DNA from: Pseudobdellovibrionaceae bacterium
Lineage (GTDB): Bacteria; Bdellovibrionota; Bdellovibrionia; Bdellovibrionales; Bdellovibrionaceae
Length of the DNA: 16,065 bases
Reading direction: 5' to 3'
Assembly: GCA_947374445.1 (NCBI GenBank)
Contig: CANCBY010000038.1
Coordinates: forward strand, 1 to 16,065
In this document: positions 13,273 through 16,065 of the stretch, one piece after another
How the letters are laid out: each line of letters starts with the position of its first letter
Position numbering within the stretch: the stretch's first letter is position 1
The notes under the pieces: generated by a model
What the model saw: only the letters and a program-made list of their open reading frames with translations
What the model was told of the DNA's origin: nothing
Databases searched by the model: none
Translations under genes and position numbers: made by a program

Positions 13273-14354
13273 AATATCCTCCTGTCCAGTACCACGATTA
13301 CTTGGGCCTCGATCATTTGCTGAATTCACAAAAAAGACGCAGCGAAGAGTTTGGTCACCCCGCCCACGATGAAACTCTATTTATCATCGTTCATCAAACC
13401 TATGAACTTTGGTTCAAACAGATGCTCACAGAGCTCGAGAGCGTGATCAGCATTTTTTCACAAACGCAAATGCCTGAAACAGACATGGGCACAGCGGTTT
13501 CTCGCCTTGAGCGCATCGTCGGCATTCAACGTTATATTAATGGCCAGATCGACATTTTAGAAACCATGACTCCTTTGGATTTTCTGGAGTTCAGAGACTA
13601 CCTCTATCCTGCGAGCGGCTTTCAATCTTTTCAGTGGCGCAAGATAGAAACTCTCTTAGGACTTAAAATTCAAGATCGTTTGCAATTTAATAACTCGCCC
13701 TTTTACAAGCATTTACGCCCAGATCAGCAAACAGAAATGCAAAAAACTCTGGAGCGCACTTCGCTCTTTGACCTCGTCGATTCTTGGCTGCAAAGAACGC
13801 CGTTTTTAGAATCCTCTGATTTTGATTTTTGGAAAGAATACCAAACTGCGGTGAATGAGATGTTTCAAGCAGATCTCGAAGTCATCATGAGCAATCCAGA
13901 GCTCACGCCTGAAGTGAAGGCGCGAAATCAACAGATGATGGAAGGCTCACAAAAAACTTTTCATGCTCTTTTCTCTGAGCATGAGTTCAATCAAATCAAA
14001 GCCGCAGGACAAATACGTCTTTCATACAAAAGCTTGCATGCAGCTTTGTTGATTCAGCTCTACCGCGATCAACCTGTGTTTCAATTGCCATTCAGACTTC
14101 TATCGAGCTTGTTAGATATTGATGAACTGATGACTCAATGGCGCTACCGACACGCGCAGATGGCTCACAGAATGTTGGGGCAAAAAATCGGAACCGGAGG
14201 CTCTTCAGGTCATGACTATTTAAAGTCAGCCACTGAAAAGCACAAAATTTTTACCGATTTTTTCAACCTCTCGACATTCTTTATTCCGAAATCAAAACTA
14301 CCGAAAATTCCTCTGCACACGCAGAAGCAGATGGGGTACGGATTTCAGAGCTAG
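13269..14354 (+). CDS. kynA: tryptophan 2,3-dioxygenase
   Basis: The 361-aa cytosolic haem enzyme oxidises L-tryptophan to N-formylkynurenine, the first step of the kynurenine pathway. Family landmarks are the opening YHDYLGLDHLL, the substrate-binding H42 in VHQTYELWFKQM, RYINGQIDILETMTPLDF, FRDYLYPASGFQSFQWR, and the haem-ligand segment WRYRHAQMAHRML (H295). The latter runs into GTGGSSGHDYL, which grips the substrate carboxylate and amino groups. It is longer than many bacterial homologues (about 280-300 aa), nearer eukaryotic length, mainly through the middle insert at about 150-220. Last gene of the operon; no convincing terminator follows in the 41-bp convergent gap. Downstream formamidase is encoded at 15249-15902 on the other strand. 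Confidence 0.95.
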   Translation: MKYPPVQYHDYLGLDHLLNSQKRRSEEFGHPAHDETLFIIVHQTYELWFKQMLTELESVISIFSQTQMPETDMGTAVSRLERIVGIQRYINGQIDILETMTPLDFLEFRDYLYPASGFQSFQWRKIETLLGLKIQDRLQFNNSPFYKHLRPDQQTEMQKTLERTSLFDLVDSWLQRTPFLESSDFDFWKEYQTAVNEMFQADLEVIMSNPELTPEVKARNQQMMEGSQKTFHALFSEHEFNQIKAAGQIRLSYKSLHAALLIQLYRDQPVFQLPFRLLSSLLDIDELMTQWRYRHAQMAHRMLGQKIGTGGSSGHDYLKSATEKHKIFTDFFNLSTFFIPKSKLPKIPLHTQKQMGYGFQS

Positions 14355-14395
14355 TCGAACTGGCTTTCGATACTATCGATAGAACTGATAGCCAC

Positions 14396-15181
14396 CTACT
14401 GAAACACCTGCTCACAGGCGCTCACGTGCTTTTTTGTGATTTTGGGGAAATCATTAATTTTAAATATTTTAGCGGGCAAGAAAAGTCCCCCCGTATCTCT
14501 CCATGGAGCAAAGTTTAAAGGTTGCAATATCATGCCACGACCGAAATCCCTGAGGCTCAAGCCATTGTATCGAGGTGTGTAGCTATCTATGACAAAAACA
14601 TCGCCTTCAAAACGAATCACATTAAAGGCATGATCGACAGTGCCCGTAAAGCTACGTGCAAACATCGGAACTGTTTGAGCATAGATAAATCGAGGATTTA
14701 GCCCTAAGGTGCGCAATGCTAGATGCATTAAAAGTGCATGCTCACGGCAAACACCAACACCAAGATCAATGTATTCTCCTAAAGTGATCGGGGTGCTGTC
14801 GTCGCGATGGCTTTTCAAAAGCCTCAAGTAAGTTGGATCATCATAAGGTGAGGCAACAATGGTCTGGCCCACACGCTTAAGAGCAAATCGAACCTTAGCT
14901 AAAGGACTTACAAGGCGAGCCCCGTCGTGGGCAACACCTTCAAGGAAAGCAGCTAGTAACGGATCATGGGTTGAAATTACGTAATCAGGCTGAAGCCCAC
15001 CGAGTCTAGCACTCCCCTCAACTGAGATAACCAATCGTTTTTGAGGGATTGGAATAGCTGCCTGTGCATGAACAGACGCTGGCTGGAAGAACGCTATCGA
15101 AATAAATAGCAAATTAAGGCAGACTGCCAAAAGGTTTTTCACTTTATCTATCTGATTTAATTTGTAGCCACATTTAAACAT
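14396..15181 (-). CDS. secreted transglutaminase-like cysteine protease-fold protein
   Basis: The 261-aa exported protein has a signal peptide (hydrophobic core about 17-33, likely cleavage after VHA at 39). Its transglutaminase-like core has a plausible Cys-His-Asp triad: C145 in LGVGVCREHALLMHLAL, H184 in DHAFNVI and D199 in VIDSYTP. The GVCREHALL form resembles bacterial transglutaminase-like and EDR1-like domains, which act as peptidases, amidases or crosslinkers. The substrate is unknown; a role on peptidoglycan or prey envelope proteins is speculation. The start at ATG 15181 gives a long polar n-region and lacks a Shine-Dalgarno. GTG at 15142 would give a shorter, more canonical signal peptide (VKNLLAVCLNLL). 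It lies 67 nt downstream of kynB. Confidence 0.75.
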   Translation of the reverse strand: MFKCGYKLNQIDKVKNLLAVCLNLLFISIAFFQPASVHAQAAIPIPQKRLVISVEGSARLGGLQPDYVISTHDPLLAAFLEGVAHDGARLVSPLAKVRFALKRVGQTIVASPYDDPTYLRLLKSHRDDSTPITLGEYIDLGVGVCREHALLMHLALRTLGLNPRFIYAQTVPMFARSFTGTVDHAFNVIRFEGDVFVIDSYTPRYNGLSLRDFGRGMILQPLNFAPWRDTGGLFLPAKIFKINDFPKITKKHVSACEQVFQ

Positions 15182-15248
15182 GCGGAGATCTGAAAATGCT
15201 ATTTATGTGCCATTTTCGTGATCAATACCTACTTTTTGCGGCGAAAGA

Positions 15249-15902
15249 TTAACAAGTCAGTTTAGCCTTCGGAAACAACTGCGGTCCCTCAATCAGAATC
15301 GCCCTCACAGGCGAAGCATCCCCGCCTTCAATCGCTAACGGCAATGCCACCAATTGGTACTGACCTTCAGGAACTTTATCTAGAACAATGCCTTCGAGCA
15401 CAGAAATTTTGTTGCGATAAAGTGCTTGATGGCTCTCAAGTTCTTTTGATGTTTCTGGATCTACACTCGGGGTATCGATGCCAATCATGATCACATTCTG
15501 GCCCGCCAAAAAATCAACAAGCTCTGGTGAGAGAGAGTTAAAATCAGAATTCCAAAATTCAGGGTTCGGAAATGAATTTGTCCTCAACAGCACTCGCTGC
15601 GCTGAAATCACGGTCTTGATATCTTGCGGATAAATCCTGGCCCCACAAGCTACCTGCACTTCGATCACTTGGGCTTGGCCAAAAAAAGCATTTAGATCTC
15701 GTCGATCAACGCCTTCGCCGTCGGCATGATAGTGACTTGAACTATCCGCGTGAGCCCCTAAATGCAGAGTTGTTTCGATCGAAGACAATTCGAGATGAGA
15801 GCCCGTCTTAAAGTCATAGCTGATGCTTCGACTGAATTTTTTATCGCCCGGAAATACGGCCAAGCGATTTGAAATGATCGGACTGATCTCAAAGTACTTC
15901 AT
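15249..15902 (-). CDS. kynB: kynurenine formamidase (KynB-like, cyclase family)
   Basis: The 217-aa metal-dependent cyclase-family hydrolase is predicted to convert N-formylkynurenine to kynurenine and formate. The metal-site signature HLGAHADSSSH gives H47, H51, D53 and H57, matching the family spacing (HxGxHxDxxxH). The N-terminal FPGD (17-20) and the later IGIDTPSVDP segment are also typical. The start at 15902 (MKYFEIS) is chosen because the family begins there; further upstream the frame runs into the end of bcp. Only 7 nt separate it from the bcp stop. Tryptophan dioxygenase at 13269-14354 supplies its substrate and supports kynurenine formamidase over other cyclase-family activities. 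Confidence 0.85.
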   Translation of the reverse strand: MKYFEISPIISNRLAVFPGDKKFSRSISYDFKTGSHLELSSIETTLHLGAHADSSSHYHADGEGVDRRDLNAFFGQAQVIEVQVACGARIYPQDIKTVISAQRVLLRTNSFPNPEFWNSDFNSLSPELVDFLAGQNVIMIGIDTPSVDPETSKELESHQALYRNKISVLEGIVLDKVPEGQYQLVALPLAIEGGDASPVRAILIEGPQLFPKAKLTC

Positions 15903-15909
15903 AAATTGA

Positions 15910-16065
15910 TCACATCGCCTTGATAGCTTCAAGAACCTCAGCCGCATGGCCCTCGGCTTTTACTTTGCGCCAAAGAGCTGCCACTTTGCCTTTTTCATCA
16001 ATCACATAAGTACTGCGCTCGATGCCTTGGACCATTTTACCATACATGTTTTTAGTTTTGATAAT
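15910..16065 (-). CDS. bcp: thioredoxin-dependent thiol peroxidase Bcp (PrxQ), C-terminal part only
   Basis: Partial gene: only the last 51 codons and the TGA stop are in the window; the start and the catalytic Cys lie beyond the edge. The visible end reads KNMYGKMVQGIERSTYVIDE, then KVAALWRKVKAEGHAAEVLE, a close match to the C-terminus of Bcp/PrxQ peroxiredoxins, which reduce peroxides using thioredoxin. The IERSTYVID and WRKVK segments are diagnostic. The stop lies 7 nt before kynB, so the two are probably co-transcribed. Confidence 0.88.
   Translation of the reverse strand: MIKTKNMYGKMVQGIERSTYVIDEKGKVAALWRKVKAEGHAAEVLEAIKAM

Noticed and set aside
14361..14394. Palindrome CTATCGATAG (14373-14382) inside a TGGCT/AGCCA flank in the convergent gap after kynA
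   Set aside because: The outer stem is only 5 bp and breaks at the next pair, and no T run follows on either strand, so it is a poor terminator candidate.
15192..15217. GAAAATG/CATTTTC 7-bp inverted repeat upstream of the transglutaminase-like gene
   Set aside because: AT-rich arms with a 12-nt loop make a weak hairpin, likely by chance in AT-rich leader DNA.

Overview
The window looks like chromosomal DNA from a predatory or free-living member of the Bdellovibrio group (Bdellovibrionota). This rests on gene content, not on a database search. It has many small signalling proteins (CheY, CheX, an orphan histidine kinase, a variant HD-GYP protein, a cyclic-nucleotide-binding protein) packed among housekeeping genes, a tryptophan-catabolic set, and an HD-GYP protein whose GYP tyrosine is phenylalanine, a variant known from Bdellovibrio bacteriovorus Bd1817. 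I see no rRNA, tRNA, IS element, prophage or CRISPR array. Base composition is moderate and looks even throughout.

Layout. Positions 65-1004 (minus): a stand-alone LuxR-type DNA-binding protein followed by a YciA-like acyl-CoA thioesterase. Positions 1005-1482: the only long gene-free stretch, a divergent promoter region with a candidate sigma-28 (FliA-type) promoter facing the next genes. Positions 1483-2397 (plus): cheY-cheX, a response regulator with its probable phosphatase. A perfect 12-bp hairpin separates them from a minus-strand pair (2450-4190): a two-TM potassium channel with an RCK domain, overlapping a separate cyclic-nucleotide-binding protein. Positions 4342-6199 (minus): CCA-adding enzyme/poly(A) polymerase, then an RDD membrane protein. 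The CCA gene overlaps, start to start, the divergent queG (6183-7283, plus). A soluble histidine kinase follows (7355-8266).

Positions 8295-9904 hold a divergent pair. The minus gene is an unassigned helical protein that ends in a CheY-binding-like peptide and has a CheZ-like Asp/Gln motif. The plus gene is the HD-GYP variant. Positions 9916-10503 (minus) encode an unassigned protein with weak likeness to HvfC.

Positions 10646-14354 (plus) form a tight four-gene operon: a secreted protein of unknown function, an arginase/formimidoylglutamase-family hydrolase, a threonine-aldolase-family PLP enzyme and tryptophan 2,3-dioxygenase. Facing it on the minus strand (14396-16065) are the C-terminal end of Bcp peroxiredoxin (cut by the window edge), KynB-type kynurenine formamidase and a secreted transglutaminase-like protein. 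Dioxygenase plus formamidase would turn tryptophan into kynurenine and formate. No kynureninase is visible, so the roles of the PLP enzyme and the ureohydrolase are the main metabolic question. The main signalling question is whether the 8295-8933 protein is a divergent CheZ acting on a CheY such as the one at 1483.
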